Shown in pieces: positions 49,101 to 62,835 of a DNA stretch of 64,000 nucleotides. This DNA comes from Otis tarda (Eukaryota; Chordata; Aves; Otidiformes; Otididae): NCBI GenBank assembly GCA_026413225.1, contig CM048552.1, forward strand, positions 183,678,053 to 183,742,052. Direction: 5' to 3'. The translations under genes were made by a program, and so were the position numbers. The notes under the pieces are model-generated. The model did not search any database and was not told the origin of the DNA. It saw only the letters and a program-made list of their open reading frames with translations. Position 1 is the first letter of the stretch. Each line of letters starts with the position of its first letter.

Positions 49101-52100
49101 CTAAAAAATGAGTGTGAAATTCACCCAGAAACCAGGCTAATTATAGCGTAAGTGAAAACCTTAAGTATCTGACTGCAGATACAAATCTGGTACCTACAAA
49201 GCCTCTATAACAAATCCTCATGCAGTTAATTTGCACATTTTTAGAGGCAATACTTATGCCAACCCACAGAAACAAGACTTTTAAGAGTACAAAGGTGAAC
49301 AAGGCAATATCTAGTTGGAAACAAACAGTTGGGTCACCGCTCTGACATGAGAAAAAGCTACTGATCACCAGATGCCTGAGGAAAATTATTTAATATATAC
49401 TGCATTACAGTATTTCCTTCATTTCCTGGAGACCATCCTTTATTTGGAAAATTATATTTTCTGAGGCCCTAAGCAGTCTCCTTCAGCAGGTTTCATTATA
49501 AAAGGAATATTTTGCAACCATCTGTCAGTTACTGCATTAAAGGACAAGAACACAGCTGAGCATGTGTAAAACCAGTACTTACTAGAAGCAAAATGACCTT
49601 GCAAGAACTAAATACAGTATGTGGAAGGCTTAATCCAGGTTAAATCACACCTGGAGATCATTAGGGGCCTGGTCCTAATAATTATTCACAAATTATGTCA
49701 GGTATCGGAAAACATGGAAGCCCGATTTGATGGTGACAGCTCCAGAGCTGCTCAGCATGAATGCAACCATTCCGCATGATGCTCTCACCATTGCCAGCTT
49801 GGAGTCTCTCCCTGTAAATGACACTTTCATCCTTCAGCAGATGAGGAAAAGACATAACTTTCCCTCATGGTCTTGACAAACCCTATGATTCTGCAGACAC
49901 ACCTTGGGACCACCATTTTGATTCAGGGCTCCCTGCTTTTGAACCAGGGAAGGAAAGACCGAAATGGAGTCTTTCTGGAAAACTTTCAGGAGAACTTGCT
50001 GAATAAAACAGAGGACAGTGTAACAACAATTTTCTCATATGACCTATTCATTTCTACAGGTAGACCTGTGATACCACCACTGACAAAGAGCTGATGGTTG
50101 TGGAGATTTGTACATGGCAGTTCTCACACATGGATGTATACCTTAGCCAGGTCCTGGTCAGAAGGTGGGACAGAAGTTGGGTTTGTGTCATTCTCTCACA
50201 CACCCTGGCTTCTTTTGGAAGCAAATGCAGGGGCATGGGCAAGTGGATTGGTCCAAAAGGTGCAGGGTCTCACTGTCCACCATCGCCCACCACAGAGCTG
50301 CTGAGTCCTACGCTGTAGACACAGCAAATAAGAGTGCGACTCCTGAGAAAGTTGCATTTGACAGAGAGAGACACAGAAGTCCCAAAGAGTAGAAGAGATG
50401 TGGCGGCTTTCTACAGAACATAGTCACAGATATTGTAAGAGCAAAAGGCCAGCTCTGCACTCCAAGGTACTAGCACCTCAGAAAATCCCATATATTTAGG
50501 CTGGATGATTGGGTCTTTCGGTCCTTCATTGGTTTATTTTTTCCCCTCTATGGGAAAGCATGACATCAAATAAAAAGTTCTCAATCCAGACATCACTCAT
50601 CCTTTATGGACCAGTCTTGCACCAGGTAGACAGAATATAAAATGTCTACTTTTGCCCAGGTCTTTTGCTTTAGCAAAATCAGTTCTCTTTAGCCTAAAAA
50701 GTTCTGTGACCCTGAAAACATGTGCTAGTCAGTATCCCTAAAAATGGGTGGAGTAAGGACTTGTCATTTCCCATAACGCTGACCAAGAGCTGAGCAGGGC
50801 TTGAACAGTAGCCAGCCTACCTCAAAACTACTCCTACCAGAGTGCAGTTCCACATCACCTGTTGTTCAGGACTCTGCTTGAAAGGCAGAATATGGGATTT
50901 AGTGAATGTGACATTGAAGACACCTGGCATGTGATCAGGATGCAAATGACAAATATCCAAAGAGCTGAAATACACTCTCTGCTATCTGGGTAATCCAAAT
51001 ATTTGATAATTACTTTTGAATCTAGGGGGAATGCTGACTGCTTGCATATTGTCTTCAAAGACATCATTCCCTTTGTTGTAGTATAAGGGATTCTCCAGAA
51101 CTGTGTGGTGATGGGGTAAAAATAATATTATTCCTTCTGAAAGACCCACTAAAAAAAAAGTCATACCAGACTCTGGAAGAGTTTGCAGGATATGTTAGTG
51201 TTTGTACTATATGTACACAGCCAATTGTCTGAGGCATTACAACATAAGAAGCATTAAAGCAGAAGAAGGAAAGATGAGATGTTGGACACAGCAGGCGTAT
51301 GACAGAGCAACTGCTGAATGTTATTAGACGTAAGGGATACACCATGCTTTCTCATCAGCCAGGGGATTTATAAGAAAAAATGAGTAGGAGAAGAAAAAAC
51401 TGTATATCTGAAATATAAGCAAAAATCTTACAGGCTATTAACTGAGAGATGCTGTAAGCATGAAAAGAAAACGTAACGTTATGATTTTGACAGAAGAAAG
51501 AACCATGCACATGTGATACCAAATCTTCAGTCCTTAAGCTCTTGAAAGGCATATGTGTACCTGCTCTGAGTCCACAGAACTGGGCTTAGAATTCCGATGT
51601 CTAAGCTTGCTCAAACTGCTTATTGACGGCCAGGCAGGTTTGACCGTTCTACTGCAAGCATGGGTAGAAACTGTCCAGGACATGAAGACTGCATGTTTTT
51701 CATTTATTTTCATCTACCTAGGGATCTCTTAAAGTCTCGTATAGTTGTGCTTGCTTGGCTAGTTCTTCTTTAAATGTACTTCAGACCCACATCTGAAAAT
51801 TTAATCTTGCTGTTTTAACTGGAATAGAGCCTAATTCAATTTCCAATCAAGTGAATGGAAGCCTTGCAATATTTTCAATGCACATCAAGTCAGGCATCTT
51901 AAATTTATGGGGACATGCAAGGTTGAGGTACAGGACAACTTCTGACAGCTTAACATGGTTTTCAGTTGAGAATGGGCTACTGTCCTCGTCTATGTTCTTA
52001 TCCATGGTGAATACAAAATTATTCCATCCAAGTTGAGCTAAACTACAATGAAAGAGCTTATTTAAATTTAACTTAAATCAAATTTCCTTGCAAATGTGGC

Positions 52101-52141
52101 AATGTATGAGTACACTCACAGACAGTGATCATGACTCAGAT

Positions 52142-52235
52142 GATCATAGAATCGCAAAATCACTCAGGTGACCTTGGGAGTTCTCTAGTCCAACCTCCTC
52201 CTCAAAGTAGGATCAGCTGTGGGGTCAGAGCTCAT
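52142..52235 (-). mobile_element. CR1 3' end, old subfamily
   Basis: GATCATAGAATC at the left end, then AATCACTCAGGTGACC, CTAGTCCAACCTCC and CTCAAAGTAGGATCAGCT. This is a reverse-strand CR1 3' terminus of a subfamily other than copies 1 and 2, diverged and truncated to less than 100 bp. Confidence 0.75.
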
Positions 52236-52566
52236 GGATGTGCAACAAGGGGTAACAGTCAAATGGCTAGATAAGCCTCAGCAGTTTCTCTGCAACATCC
52301 CAGTTCTGTGCCCTTATCAAACAATATGTGGGATGTGTCATCAACAGATGGGTGCCTCCGTCCCTGCAGAAGGGATTTTCCAGCTACCATCACTTGCTGC
52401 TTCCTCCCAATACTTGTGATTAAAATCTTATCTCCACAAGCAGAAAGAAGGATGGAGGTACCAGCACAGATGGGGAAAGCCCGATAATCCAATCAGAGAA
52501 AAGAGAGTCTCCTGACTCAGCTCCTCCCAGGACTGTCACAGGAGAGCATCAGCCCCAAGGGTCAAG

Positions 52567-53038
52567 TGTGACACCTATAAAGACCAGACAATGGAAATGC
52601 TCTTCGGATCATCTTACAGACTGAGTGGGGCACTGCCTATATAGGTATGGAACTTGTTATGGGATGTAGGAGAAAAGCATTTTGGGATTGTACAAGACTT
52701 AGTTGAGGGTCCTTCGTGGGGAAACAAAAGGTAGGAAAAGGGAGGGATTACAGTGGTTTGGGAAGGGGATAAAAGGGACTGGTCGCATATAAACAGGTTA
52801 CTGGTCAGTACACTTATCTGGCTCTGTCATGCCCTGATCAGTGCATTACACTCACTAAACTCAATTTCTAACTCTTTTCCTGGGTGAGGGACTCTATTCT
52901 GTGTGCGTGGTGGTGTGTAAGGGGGTACGAGCACAGCAGCTGAAGTGGGACCAGGGGTCAGACAGTCATGTGTTTGGTGTGCCGCAGTAAGAGAGACCAG
53001 AGCGTGTGTGTACACTGCTCTGTGATCACTGGTGAGCA
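52567..53038 (+). mobile_element. Solo LTR candidate (endogenous retrovirus, ERVL-like)
   Basis: A 472-bp segment starts TGTGACACC and ends GGTGAGCA. It has the retroviral TG...CA ends, with imperfect inverted termini. The 5-mer TCAAG flanks both ends directly (52562-52566 and 53039-53043), as a 5-bp integration duplication would. TATA-like words lie inside on the + strand (GATAAAAGG at 52769, CATATAAAC at 52786). The text from CTGATCAGTGCATTACACTC to GGGACTCTATTCTG has the look of avian ERVL LTR R/U5 sequence, from memory only. No internal gag/pol/env coding is present on either side, so this would be a recombined solo LTR. The true 3' end could lie further right, as the sequence to about 53340 also looks repeat-like. 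Confidence 0.5.
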
Positions 53039-56000
53039 TCAAGTCAGACTAGCCACTGAGTAGTATAATAAGCTTGGCAGCCATGTGTTGAAGTGACCAT
53101 AGGTCTGGGATAGATCCATGAGAGATCAGAGAGACTGCATGTGACCTTCTGGAGGGACCAGGAGGTCCAAGCCAATGACTGGGGACATCGTCGGGTCTGG
53201 GAAATGACTAAAAGACCTGTTTGTGGCCTGAGAGTCAAAGGCCAGTAACTGGAGGGATCCACATTGTATATATGTGTAAGTCTGCATATATATTTCCCAC
53301 TAAGGGACCTTTATCCCGATTAGCCAGAAAGGGGAGCAAGAAAAGACCATCAGTGCTGTCTGTGTTTATGAATGCTGAGTTTGTGTTGATCTGAGTGGCT
53401 GGCCGTGTGTATATGTATGCATGTGATGCATGTCTTCTATATGCGTGTTTGTGCACGTGCCTGTGGGGAATGTGTGCTCACCCTCTCCAGGCTGGTCACA
53501 TGGAGTTATGACAAACTTGCCTCTGTCAGGCTGCAAGATTCAGCAACTCCTGACAGCAACAATGCTTGGTTTGTGCCAAATGACTTTAATTCTTCCTTTA
53601 ATGGAGCTTGTTGCCCTTCATGCCACTGCTATGGCACTATGCTGTGATGTGACATGTGGAAATTTGATTGAGTGTCTGAACTCCAAAAGTAACTCAAAAT
53701 TCTCCAGGAACATTGTGTGTGTCACCCAGTTCTTCTTTCACCATGTCCTCTTACAGCAACTCTTTCTGACTCTCTGCTGACTACTCCTCTAAAAATACTT
53801 TAATGACTAGAGAATTGCTCATAATCTTTGATTAATATAATTCTTCTGTTGCTGTAAATTAATTGATCTTGTGTTAACAAATTAACTGCTTCCTAGAAAT
53901 ATTATGTTTTACACAGCCTAGGAGTTGATTTCAGTAAAGTGGCTGACATTGAGTTAGGTGGTCTTGCTCACACACTGTCTATACGTAGAGAGGTTTCTTG
54001 GCCTTTTCTATGTGCATTGGAATAACTTAGTCTGCAGTAACACATTAGTGTTGCATCACATATAAAAAGAGTAAGGAAAGGAATGAGGCATCCAACCATC
54101 TGCCCAAAACCAGAGTTCTCACAAGCAGCCTGCGCTACTTTTACAGTTAGCACCAGGTCACCAGTTCAGTAAAAAAACCCATTAGTTTTTGGTGTTTTTT
54201 TTCACAGGAACTCAGAGGATCCTTCTCCTTCTACTATCTACCTAGCAATGCAAAGTATATTTGCTATATGCTACAGGGCTGGTGAATGTTTTAACAGTTT
54301 TTGCTTGTGACTGGTCTATCATTAGAAATGATACAGATCAGGTGTCACCTCTTCATTCAGATCAAGCCTAAACTTGATAACTTATTTTGTGCTTTGCAAG
54401 AAACTAGTGCTGGTTTTGTCAGCCACAGCACATTGTAATTACTTTTACAGTACACTAATATAGAATTTACTAGAACTGTAAATTTAAGAGTGTGCTAGTA
54501 TTAACAAATAAATGGTTGAAAACTGGGTTGAAAAATTATCTGTCATTAACCTTATAGGAACAACAACGAAGAGAAATTAGAAGAGCGAAGATAAGACCTT
54601 GCAAATGAAGCACTTCAAACGCACCTCTATGCTGCTAAGATTAGTTTGTCTGATTTATTCTACATGACAGAAGTGTTTCCACGAGTGAAGATTAATTATA
54701 TTATGGTGCTCTTGACATCCTATTTTTCTGATCCATTTGCCAGAGAGATGCTTTTAACTTTTTCATTACAAAGCTTTTACTATTATAACTTTCACCTGCC
54801 GAGTTTAGGCAACTAGCAATAATCTGAAAATGCTTTTCTCATTGAAACTATCTCTTTATATTGTTCTCATTGTACTTGAGCACATCTGTTTTATGGGAAT
54901 GTACATATGCAAAATACGGATGACTAATATGAAAGTTACTTCATGCTTATTTTTAAAAGTATGATCAGGTTGCTTCATTTTCTAAAGCTGGATTTATGTG
55001 TAGGTTCTGATGACTTAACACTGATGTTTTATGTGATATGAAGGTGGTTATTTTGAAAGGGAAAAGGTAATTGTCATTTTGCACATTTTGTGTTAGGGAA
55101 TTGCAGCAAACCGATGGCTGACGGAATGAAAGCATTGCCTGCCCACCAGCTCTGCTAAAGTCATGGTAGGAGGAGATACTTCGTGTTTACTTGAGAATGA
55201 GAACTTGTGAAAGCCCTTTCAAATGGTCTTTAACCAAATATTGCTCTAGCAATCTCCTTGAGAATGATGCACTTCTAAAAAATGTTAGAGAGAAAAAATG
55301 GCAATTTGTTCCCCTTGCGACATGCATAGAATTGTTTTGAAAATGTCTTTGTTGAATAAAAGGAAGTAATTGGGGGGTGGGGGGAACAATCTTAAATGTT
55401 TTATGAGAGTGAATGGTTTTCAGCAAGGATTTGTATTTGAAAGGTATTAATTTTAGGTATCTGAAAACCCAGGGCAATCCTCATATTCACAGGAATCTCC
55501 ACATCTGAACATACGAAAAGTACTTGAAACAAATATTTTTGAGCTCTCACTCCTTTGGATTGGATCTTGATTAGGACGATGAACTCTTCTTCCAAGAAGA
55601 ATGTCTCCTAGGGATAATGAAGTTCCTTTCTTACTTCTGTCACTTTTTGCTGTCTATTCCTTGAAGGACTTCAGCAGGTTGGAGAGAGTGTGAATGTGGT
55701 GCACAGCCCCCCAGGACTGCAGTAGCAGGCTCATGGCTGAAGCAGAGGTGGCCTATCATCCTTCAGGTGGTTACGGGGGAGTCCAAGTGCTCTGACAAGC
55801 CAATCTGCTTTGGATGCTGTGCGAGTTAAGCACACAGCTGCATATGTATAAGGCTGAATGTTATTCCTTACTAGAAATGACGGGATGACTCCTGTATACG
55901 TGTGCAGTATAAATACTCAGGGAAAATGCTTTGAGATGAAAGGCTGCACGTAATGATCAGATATTATTAAAATATCAGGTAGCTCTGGGCACTGAAGAAC

Positions 56001-58168
56001 TGTCTCCCTGTGGAGCTCATATGAAATTTAAAGTCAAAAAACTTCTGTGATTTGCTGAGTGGGTGGCTGAATTGGTTTTATCATTGTGTCTCAGAGTTCT
56101 CTCTTCTCCTCCCTCAGATGATGAGAATTCACTCCAATCAAAAGCTAAGTTTTGATGACACTCTGACACTTTAATTAGGGACAAGAGAAGCGGTGTGATT
56201 TCTTGCTGCACAAAGGTGTTATTGCTACAGCCCAAGTCTGCTTCAGGTAGCACAGTCTGTGTCAGAATACACCTCGGTCTGCTGTAGCCATTTGCTCCCC
56301 ATAGGGGTAGATTGTGGCTGAAACCACAGAGACTGTGATTCAGCCAGCAGAGAGATCTGCACTGTGCTAATGAAAACTCTATTGCTGTCCTCTAATGTGC
56401 GGAACGAGGGCTGGGGTAGTGAACGGGGGAACTCGGGGAGATTTGATCTATCAGTGTGTAAGAACTTCTGAAGGCTGAGCAGGCTTTTTGATAACATGGT
56501 CCTAAACAGCCAGCTAAACTGTTATTTCTCAGGCCTCACGGTATTGAATTCATGAGGTGGTCATTCCTCATGCTTGCTGTGGTAAGTAGGAAAGCTGCTG
56601 ATCTGTGAGTGATCATAGCTGCTTGAATTTATCATACTCCACATGTCTTAAATTGAAGGAAATGACAATAAATGAGTGATGGAAGGGCTACAAAGAAATG
56701 TCTGGAATGGAAAAGGCAGGGAGTAGAAAAAGCCACAGCCACTCCTCACCCCCTGGTCCTTACCCCACCAGGACAGAAGAACCTGAATATGGACAGTAAG
56801 TGAATCTCTCTAATCCCTGGGGGTTTTACACCTCACTCCAGTCAGGAGGCAGGGTTCTTGCACCTTCTTTTAATAACATAACACACCGATGATGAGAAAC
56901 AAAACCCACGTCTCTCTCTTCTCAAGAGACTATCCTCATCCTTGCGCTGCACCATTATTCTTGCTTGTTCTCCTTAGACAATTGACTGCATTTGTTAAAT
57001 GAATTAGTCAACCGAACACAATCTTGCAAAGGGGAGCAGTTACAACAGAGAAGGTGGAGAGTGCATATAACTCCTACTCTTCTCAGGAAACGCAGCTTTG
57101 AACCTTCTCAGGCAGAGGAGAGAAGCAAAGTTCAACTTCTGGCATCTCCTGCGAGGGATGTAACTCTTGAGCTCTCAGGTACAGAAGGCTGCCAAGACCC
57201 TCTCTCTACCCTCAAACGCACCCAGCTGTCATCATCTCACTTTTGATAGCACCCACCTGCTCCCGTGTGCTACAGAAATGCCTGCTGCAAGGCCAGAGGA
57301 CCCCAGCCACGCTGAGGCAGCTGCTCCTTGACACACATAAGCTTGCTGAGGCTGAGGTTCACAGCTTACAAACCCCAGGAACCCAGGATGCAGACCCAGA
57401 CAGAAATGAAACACACGTTTCCTGACAGGTGCAAGCCCTGCACTAGAGTTCTCTGGCTTGTAACTTTAGACCCAAACTGCTTTTGTATTCGCCATGTACA
57501 GCACATTTCTTTTCACAAACTTGTGTTGTTCTGCAAAGAGCAAGCCTTCTGAGGAATGAGCTAGCCAGGAAATGGCTGTTGCAGTCACAAGGAAGTGAAG
57601 CAAAAGCATCACCAATCACTTGGGATCTTCATCGATAAAGGCAATCAACTTTTGTCCCATAGTCCTGAACCCTGAGACGATTTGAGCAGTCCTTGCACTC
57701 TTCTAGCTCCCTCTCCTCTCCCTGGGTTCAAGGGCCCTTTTCATCTCACCTGGCTTGATGTGATGCAGTCACAAAGCACAGGGGTGCCCCATCCTACGTC
57801 AGGCCTGTAATAACATATACACTGACATGGGATGTTCTGCAGCTACCCTTGGGTGCGGCTGCTAAAGGTTTGCATAGTGAAGTACAAGAACTGAACTCTG
57901 ATGCATCTGATGGAATTACAGACTTCTCCAAAAATTGAAGGGGGTTAGCTTTTTAAATCTTTCCCCAGCTTGTAGCAAAAATGAGCCTCATTTAAGAGTT
58001 GTCTTTACTTGTCTTTGATAAAGATCATCAGTGATTAATCAAAGTATGTGAAAAGAGAAGACGAGGGTCTAGTTTGGAAAAACATCACTTTCAGTGTAGC
58101 ATAAAGTAAGCTATTTAGTAAAATGGTTGAAATACTTCACACTGGGTATACTCCTTCTCAGAGTCAGG

Positions 58169-58608
58169 GATCATAGAATCATAGAATGGTTAGGGTTGGA
58201 AGGGACCTTCAAAGGTCATCTAGTCCAACCCCCCTGCAAGGAGCAGGGACATCTCCAACCAGATCAGGTTGCTCAGAGCCTCATCCAACCTGGCCTTGAA
58301 CGTTTCCAGGGATGGGGCATCCACCACCTCTCTGGGCAACCTGTGCCAGTGTTCTACAACTCTCAGTGTAAAACATTTTTTCCTAATATCCAATCTAAAT
58401 CTCCCTCCCTTTATTTTAAAACCATTACTCCTAGTCCTATCACAACAGGCCCTACTGAACAGCCTCTCCCCATCTTTCTTGTAGGCGCCCTTTAGGTATT
58501 GGAAGACCACTATAAGGTCTCCCCAGAGCCGCCTCTTCTCCAGGCTGAACAACTCCAACTCTCTCAGCCTGTCCTCATAGGAAAGGTGCTCCAGCCCTCT
58601 TATCATCT
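58169..58608 (-). mobile_element. CR1 LINE 3' fragment, about 440 bp
   Basis: Reverse octamers (ATCATAGAATCATAGAATGG) at the left, then the 3' UTR and the end of ORF2 on the minus strand. The reverse-strand frame is open through [30 protein letters not shown] and [20 protein letters not shown] to the 3' UTR. The frame through the CR1 part has no stop and only substitutions relative to copy 2, indicating a fairly young insertion. It sits in the inferred large intron on the same strand as the gene. Confidence 0.93.
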
Positions 58609-61600
58609 GGTAACTGCCTGAAAAGCAGATACAGAGGGGAAAAATTAAAGGAAGAATCAACATCAAATGTAAGATGGTTGGTTGAACTTGAGAAATGCTC
58701 TGATAACAGCTTCAACCATTCAAACGGAAAAATGCATCCCCACTTAATATTATTGATTTCATGTCCGGAGAAAAACGCGCAGAATACTGTGTCCAAGCTG
58801 TTGGAGATGCTAACTGGAGGCAGACAGATGAATAAGGTCAAAGTCATTACTTTGTTCAAACAATGAAACTCGAGTAGAACAAAAAGCTGGTAAAAAAAAA
58901 AACCTGCTGGTAAACTCAGTTTCACTCTCTGAAATATATTCATTTTGTTATGCCTTGGTGATAATGAAGTAACCCTAGAAGTCTTTTAGTGAAATCATGG
59001 CTTTTTAACCTGATGGGAATTTAATTATTGGCTTCAACAGAGTCAGGGCTTTACCATGCAATTGCAATCCGGGCATTCAAACTGCTTCTGTGACCATAAC
59101 CCACCTTTTGCTTTGGTCTGAACTTGGAGGACTGATAATCTTGACTACAATTTTATGGCACATTTACGAAGGGTAGGAGTTACTGACAGGAGCTATCCTT
59201 CACCTAAGGACGGCAGATAGCTGTCAAGGGAGAGCGCCAAACTCCTGGAAGATCATTGAGTACTTCTAAAATGAGGCTTGTGTAAAAAAAATCTCACTTT
59301 CTCCATTAATAATAGAGGGATATCATGGATGTTAACCTTCCCATCCCCAAAACAGGGATATATTCACTAAGGCTATATAACTGTATTCACATGCAGTGCC
59401 CCATGTAAACTGAATTCAGCAGTGAGCAAAAGGAGATCTTTGATCAAAACACAGAGCTAACCTATATACAAGAGGCTCCACAGAAAGCCACTGAACTTAC
59501 AGAAACAGTGGAAGAATAAATTGCCTTTATAGAATCAGCCACAAAACTTGTGATTAGCATTTTCAGTTTGCAAAATATTCTCTACTTGAGCATATCTCCC
59601 AGGCAAATTTTTTTTTTTCACATTGGGACTAATCAGGTCCCAACAGTCTGGGAACATCCTGGAAGAGGATTATATCTGAAACTATAATTGTCCATTGGCC
59701 ATTATTTTCTCTTTAGTTAAGACAGAGATGTGAATTAAATATCACTATAAGCAGCAATGAAGAGGAAATTAAAACGGGAGCAGATTAGAAGCAAGAAGCA
59801 ATCTTTTCCTAACTGCGGGGCTGAAGGAAGTGAATGCTCAGTGACAGCACCTCTGCCAGTCCTGGGTGTCGAAGTCTCTGTTAACACCAGGCCAGGATTC
59901 TGGGCTCTATGTACTGCTTGAGCCTGACATTTGGACTTTCCTGCATAGATGTCAACAGTCATACCAAATACTACTGCACGTACCTGACAAGTCACTCTGA
60001 AACAGTCCTTACGACTGTTTACAGAGTCTTGTAAGATGGTTTTGCTTTCTGGAAATAACAGATGTGCTGGCAATACACTAAAATTTCTGGGTTCTTCCCC
60101 CCAAATTTTTGTGTGAACTGCCATGGCAGGGAGGGTAACATTGCAATTGGTCCAGCCTCTTAGTTAACTGCTCAATTCTGCTACAAAAAAAAAGAGAGAG
60201 AAGGCTGGTCCATTTACAGATTGGGCACATTTCAGGAGAGATGTTTTTATTTTTCCAAAGGTGTCCAGATCCTTGATTCATTTTCAGAATGGTCCTACAT
60301 AATGCAAATGAGGAAGACACACCAGGACAGGTCTAAGTATATATTTTCATCTGTATCTGCTTTTAATAAGAAAAATATTTCCAGATTTTATTTTAAGAAA
60401 CAATATTTTCTATTGCAAAATATGATTTAGACCAGTGCCATGAACAGAAAGCCTAAGGACTGCAGAAAATAATCTTTTTAAGATTACAGTATGGGCTTTC
60501 TTGATGTTTATGTAGTGTGTCTAAAGTTTCTACTGTCCGTTCTAGGAGCCTGATTTTCTGCAGAGTAAGTAGTCTAAATATGCCATAGTGTGAAGATTAA
60601 ATTGTGTGTTCAGTGTACAGACATATGTTGCCATTTTTCCTTACCAACACCTCCCACTACTGCTCTGCATGTAAAGGTATTTCATTTGCTGAATTTAACC
60701 TGTCAACTGTAACAAATATGTCCTAATCTCATTACATGCATCACAGTTCACTAACAACCATGTACGAGCCACCCAAACCTCTTTTTCTTTGATCATCCCA
60801 GATTTGCACACTGGCCAAAGGCAAGAACCATGAACTCTGCTGAGAATAGATGTGGACAGACAACCTGCAAGGCACAACACCTGAGCACTACATATTTGAT
60901 ATCAATGACAATTGTTTAAAAGGTACCAAAACTTCCATTTCACAAAGTTCATTACTGTAGTAAATTCTTTAACATACATTCTTTCCCTCTATTCCTCTAT
61001 TTCCATTTGCTCTGCTATGCCTTCTCTGGTTTCATGGTGGCATAATTGTTGAATACGTGGCTGCAACTGTGACTCGATAATTGTAGCTGTCTGCGTTCCC
61101 TCTTCACCATTAATTTAGGTATTGACTTCTTTTCTTAGGAGTCTAATATTGCTATGAGATCATCATGGGAAGAGCTCATGGCAAAGAGGGACAGAAAATA
61201 GAGTTTCTGTCCTATAGAAAATTCAGGTATTTAAACAATTCCTGCAATTACAAACTGGAACAAAACATTACATTTTGAAAAATTTACCATTAACCAAAGA
61301 TTCTGAAATATTTTGATTTAGATATCTGGCAGTGATGTACTGAAACACTCTCTTTACACAATTGAAATGTTTCATTTTAATGCTATTTCAGCCTTTACAT
61401 TATATAAAAATAAATTTAGGTAGGTTCAGTGGCTCTTCAGTTTTATCCAGTTACACATAAGCCATAATTATAAAAGTCGAAGTATTTAGATAATTTTCTT
61501 TTAAAAAAAATCAACCTTGCAAAAAATTATTTCACACATATTTTTGGAGGTGAAGTAAGTTCCTTTAGAAAATTTCAGAGTCTTACATTTCTAAATTCCT

Positions 61601-62592
61601 TTAGGAAACCTGCAACTAGCTGTTGTACAAAGACAAGTTTTTAGGTAGCAAATGTCAGCATTTCAAGATCATGAGTGGATTAATGTCTTTATTTTGGTTT
61701 GCAAACAGAATCTTTCAAAGGGGCAATGAAACGCTGTGCAGACAGACTGCAATTGCAGATTTGTTGGAGCTATCAGACAATATCGAATGTCTCCTGTCCA
61801 AACGCTGAGAGCTATGAGGCTCTATTGACTTCACTGCGGAAATAGACCACAATGACTGAGATTCAGGGAAGGATTAAAAAAGAGAGTACAACATTTCCTT
61901 ATCACAAAGCAGTTCACAAAATTTGAGCCTTCTGTTCAGGTTTAAAATAAAACTGCTTTCCTGGCTGTGCCATTAGACAACACATTCACTAAAATAGATG
62001 TTAAAATATATTAGTGTTCAGATTGTTGCTATTTCTCTTGCCTAGGAGGAAGATATCATATATAATCAGTTTTAATTTTCATATGCTTATGACAAAATGC
62101 AAAGCTGCGCAGTTTGGATGACAAACACAGCAGGAAAATTTTCCTTTTTTTCTCTCTCCCCTTATCCAAATTGCTGTTTTGACTGCAATCATTAAGGGAT
62201 TAACAGAAGCAATTTTTTTTTGGCAGCAGGTTTTAAAAAACATGACCTTAACAAGTCCTTTAATGATTTTGGACAAAATAATGACTCAATGAATTAATTT
62301 AGTCCTCTTGTGCAAAATAACTGTTTTCAAATTATACACGTGTATATGAATCACTTCACTCAGAACCAAAATATGTCCAGACTTGCTCAGCTGCAAGGTA
62401 GCAACCACTGAGACAAACGGTATAACTTTGTAGCTTGGGTAATCCTGGACAGGACACTAAGGCAAAGCATTTCTCTTGCAGTTGTTTCCACAGTATCTTT
62501 AACATCCACATACAGCAAGTAGGACACTGGTTGTTAAAGTCTCATCCAAATAAATTCTACAAAGTAAATTGCATGGAACCTAGTTTATCTAC

Positions 62593-62621
62593 CTCGAAAT
62601 GAAGTTTGCTGGGATTTGAAC
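62593..62621 (-). CDS. Possible 29-nt exon of the same gene
   Basis: Minus-strand acceptor GTTTTTTTTCCCGAAGCCACAG and donor GAG|GTAGAT frame 29 nt. They complete a Gly codon from the exon at 62775-62835 and add nine residues (SNPSKLHFE), leaving phase 0, exactly what the exon at 46073-46175 needs. The intron to the previous exon is only 153 bp. It is too short for the coding potential to be judged alone; the phase fit is the evidence. Confidence 0.4.
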
Positions 62622-62774
62622 CTGTGGCTTCGGGAAAAAAAACAAACCCAGGCGCTTCAAACCTGATGTGCAAATCATTCAGCCTTTCTATAAGCTTTAA
62701 GACATAAATAGTAAATTTGAGACCACATGCATGCATATATGTGTATATCTAAATCTATCCATAGATAGCTGTAC

Positions 62775-62835
62775 CTACATTTGCCTGAGTTTCATCATGC
62801 CCATTGATTTCTGCTAATTCCTTGGCGCTTTTTAA
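62775..62835 (-). CDS. Candidate internal exon, 61 nt
   Basis: Minus-strand acceptor TTTGCTCTTTGCAG and donor GTAG|GTACAG. Only one frame is open: LKSAKELAEINGHDETQANV plus the first base of a Gly codon. The other two frames have stops within the exon. The peptide is charged and helix-prone, like a coiled-coil end. It enters in phase 0, so the preceding exon must end in phase 0; I found none up to 64000, so the rest of the gene probably lies beyond the window. Confidence 0.6.

Larger units (their letters stand above)
46176..62592 (-). other. Inferred large intron (16.4 kb)
   Basis: Separates the exon at 46073-46175 from the candidate exons at 62.6-62.8 kb. It holds an old CR1 end (52142-52235), a solo-LTR candidate (52567-53038) and a younger CR1 end (58169-58608), plus A-rich short repeats (near 46192-46214 and 47505-47540). 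That both exon groups belong to one gene rests on strand and phase agreement only. Additional exons may be hidden here. Confidence 0.4.

Noticed and set aside
49581-49605. 25-nt minus-strand segment before GTAAGTACTGG
   Set aside because: The donor is strong but the acceptor (CTGTATTTAG) is weak and 25 nt would break the frame of the exon chain.
54559-54595. + strand CTTATAG followed by a short charged frame
   Set aside because: Weak acceptor, stop within 40 bases, no partner exon on the + strand.
55371-55385. Two G runs (GGGGGGTGGGGGG)
   Set aside because: Only two runs, so an intramolecular G-quadruplex would need further G tracts that are not present nearby.
60078-60180. Minus-strand segment after a TTTTTTTTTGTAG acceptor, reading RIEQLTKRLDQLQ
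   Set aside because: The peptide looks coiled-coil-like and the acceptor is good, but there is no convincing donor and the entry phase does not fit the exons on either side. It could be an alternative terminal exon; left out.
62610-62632. GGATTTGAACC resembling a tRNA T-arm
   Set aside because: No D-arm, anticodon stem or acceptor stem around it; the segment is better explained as part of a candidate exon border.
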